7,340 nucleotides of DNA, taken from contig DCGR01000088.1 of assembly GCA_002315285.1 (NCBI GenBank), positions 1 through 7,340 of the forward strand, in the 5' to 3' direction. A program made the position numbers and the translations under genes. This stretch comes from Bacteroides sp. UBA1773. GTDB lineage: Bacteria > Bacteroidota > Bacteroidia > Bacteroidales > Bacteroidaceae. Under the pieces are notes generated by a model, which had not been told where the DNA came from, did not search any database, and saw nothing but the letters and a program-made list of their open reading frames with translations. Shown here piece by piece: positions 5,590 through 7,340 of this stretch. Position 1 is the stretch's first letter. The number at the start of each line of letters is the position of its first letter.

Positions 5590-7340
5590 TCAGTCTAATT
5601 TCAGCACAGCGAGGAATGCCTTTTGCGGAACTTCCACGTTGCCTATCTGTTTCATCCGTTTTTTGCCTCGCTTTTGCTTCTCAAGCAGCTTTCGCTTTCG
5701 GCTCACATCGCCTCCATAGCACTTGGCTGTCACATCCTTGCGCACCTGCTTCACCGTTTCGCGGGCAATGATCTTGCCACCGATGGCAGCCTGGATGGCT
5801 ATGTCGAACTGATGGCGGGGAATGAGTTCCTTAAGTTTCTCGCACATGCGCCGGCCAAACGCTTCGGCATTATCGACATGAGTAAGGGTGCTGAGTGCAT
5901 CGACGGGTTCTCCATTCAACAGGATATCCAGCTTGACAAGCTTAGAAGGGCGGAAACCATTCATGTGATAGTCGAACGAGGCATAACCCTTCGATATGCT
6001 TTTGAGCTTGTCATAGAAGTCGATGACAATCTCGCCCAAAGGCAGGTCGTAGAAAATTTCGACACGATTGCCTGAAATATAGTCTTGCTTCACCAATTCG
6101 CCCCGTTTCCCCAAGCAGAGCGTCATGATAGGGCCAATGTAAGTGGTGGCAGTGATGATGCTTGCCCGTATGTAGGGTTCCTCAATATGGTCAATCATCG
6201 TAGGGTCGGGCATTCCAGAGGGGTTGTGCACCTCCTTCATTTCACCTTGTTTGTCGTAAATCCGATACGACACGTTGGGCACGGTAGTAATCACATCCAT
6301 GTCGAACTCGCGGTCGAGTCGTTCCTGCACAATCTCCATGTGGAGCAATCCCAGAAAACCGCATCGGAAACCAAAACCCAAAGCCACCGACGATTCAGGA
6401 GAGAATGTGAGGGAAGCATCGTTGAGTTGTAGCTTTTCGAGCGAAGTCCTCAGGTTTTCATAGTCCTCCGCCTCGATGGGATATACGCCGGCAAACACCA
6501 TGGGTTTCACTTCCTCAAACCCCTCTATGGCTGCCTTGCAAGACCGTTCGACATGGGTGATGGTGTCGCCCACCTTCACCTCGGTGCTGGTCTTGATGCC
6601 ACTGATGATGTAGCCCACATCGCCTGTACGCAGTTCCTTGCGTGGCAGCATGTCCATCTTCAGCACACCCACCTCGTCGGCATCGTACTCTTTGCCGGTA
6701 TTGAAGAATTTCACCTTGTCGCCCGAGTGTATTACCCCATTCACCACCTTGAAGTAAGCAATGATGCCACGGAAGGAGTTGAACACAGAATCGAATATCA
6801 AAGCCTGCAAGGGTGCGTTTTCGTCGCCTTCTGGATGGGGTATCCGCTCAACGACGGCATTAAGGATTTCCTCGACGCCCATGCCAGTCTTACCCGATGC
6901 ACGGATAATGTCCTCGCGCTTGCAGCCCAGCAATTCCACCACCTCATCTTCCACCTCATCGGGCATGGCACTGTCCATGTCGCACTTGTTGAGCACTGGG
7001 ATGATTTCAAGGTCGTGATCCAGAGCCATGTAGAGATTGGAGATGGTTTGTGCCTGTACGCCTTGGGAAGCATCGACCACCAGCAACGCGCCTTCGCAGG
7101 CAGCAATGCTGCGCGACACCTCGTAGGAGAAGTCAACGTGTCCCGGAGTGTCGATAAGATTCAGGATGTATTTTTCACCCTTATAGACATACTCCATTTG
7201 TATGGCATGGCTCTTGATGGTGATTCCACGTTCCTTCTCAAGCTCCATATCATCGAGTATCTGGCCCTCGGTGACTTTGATCGTATGGGTATATTCCAAC
7301 AAGCGGTCGGCAAGGGTAGATTTGCCATGGTCAATATGGG
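5590..7340 (-). CDS. lepA: LepA (elongation factor 4), 5' end cut by window edge
   Basis: LepA/EF4 is a translational GTPase that binds ribosomes and is proposed to act in back-translocation or in 30S biogenesis. The first full codon in the window is at 7338-7336. From there 582 residues run to the TGA at 5592-5590, so about a dozen N-terminal residues of the usual ~595 are missing. Counting from that codon, GTPase motifs are HIDHGKST (1-8, G1), ERGITIKS (36-43, G2), DTPGH (63-67, G3), NKCD (117-120, G4) and SGK (148-150, G5). EF-G-like domains follow. The LepA-specific C-terminal domain carries QVRKDVTAKCYGGD (531-544), a lysine/arginine-rich segment and GNVEVPQKAFLAVLK. A TTG at 7302 is internal and not the start, because the P-loop lies upstream of it. 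The stop is 5 bases from rseC. Confidence 0.98.
   Translation of the reverse strand, partial: HIDHGKSTLADRLLEYTHTIKVTEGQILDDMELEKERGITIKSHAIQMEYVYKGEKYILNLIDTPGHVDFSYEVSRSIAACEGALLVVDASQGVQAQTISNLYMALDHDLEIIPVLNKCDMDSAMPDEVEDEVVELLGCKREDIIRASGKTGMGVEEILNAVVERIPHPEGDENAPLQALIFDSVFNSFRGIIAYFKVVNGVIHSGDKVKFFNTGKEYDADEVGVLKMDMLPRKELRTGDVGYIISGIKTSTEVKVGDTITHVERSCKAAIEGFEEVKPMVFAGVYPIEAEDYENLRTSLEKLQLNDASLTFSPESSVALGFGFRCGFLGLLHMEIVQERLDREFDMDVITTVPNVSYRIYDKQGEMKEVHNPSGMPDPTMIDHIEEPYIRASIITATTYIGPIMTLCLGKRGELVKQDYISGNRVEIFYDLPLGEIVIDFYDKLKSISKGYASFDYHMNGFRPSKLVKLDILLNGEPVDALSTLTHVDNAEAFGRRMCEKLKELIPRHQFDIAIQAAIGGKIIARETVKQVRKDVTAKCYGGDVSRKRKLLEKQKRGKKRMKQIGNVEVPQKAFLAVLKLD

Noticed and set aside
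7300..7302. A TTG at 7302 as the start of lepA
   Set aside because: The frame continues through HIDHGKSTLADRL to the window edge, which is the essential P-loop of LepA, so the true start lies outside.

Overview
The window carries one tightly packed gene train, all on the minus strand. In transcription order it reads lepA (5' end beyond the right edge), a RseC-family gene, then rnfB, rnfC, rnfD, rnfG, rnfE and rnfA. It ends in a strong Rho-independent-type terminator near the left edge. No gene on the plus strand is supported.

The organism is most likely a member of the Bacteroidota, order Bacteroidales, and plausibly Prevotella-like. The rnf order B-C-D-G-E-A is the arrangement known from Bacteroidetes/Chlorobi, whereas clostridia have CDGEAB and proteobacteria ABCDGE. 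A RseC gene immediately upstream is common in this group. The predicted proteins resemble my recollection of Bacteroides homologues, and most genes lack a clear Shine-Dalgarno sequence. The genus is a guess.

Layout from the right edge to the left: 7340-5590 is lepA (EF4, a ribosome-associated GTPase), lacking about a dozen N-terminal residues. After a 5-base gap, 5584-5156 is rseC. After 12 bases, 5143-4235 is rnfB. After 12 bases, 4222-2885 is rnfC. After 10 bases, 2874-1903 is rnfD, which overlaps rnfG (1906-1355) by an ATGA. After 14 bases, 1340-756 is rnfE, and after 2 bases, 753-133 is rnfA. Positions 58-21 hold the terminator, and a partial second hairpin lies at 17-1.

The six Rnf proteins form a complete membrane ferredoxin:NAD+ oxidoreductase. 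Electrons enter the polyferredoxin RnfB, pass through the membrane iron centre held by RnfA/RnfE and the covalently bound flavins of RnfG and RnfD, and reach NAD at RnfC, coupled to Na+ or H+ transport. All key cofactor-binding residues are visible, so the complex looks intact. RseC is a small membrane protein repeatedly found beside rnf/rsx genes. The flavin transferase ApbE, needed to load RnfD and RnfG, is not in the window.

I see no mobile element, CRISPR array, RNA gene, defence system or clearly new system. This is a core energy-metabolism operon. The points most worth a second look are three cysteines clustered at the flavin/NADH site of RnfC, four non-ferredoxin cysteines in RnfB, and the close packing of lepA with the rnf genes.
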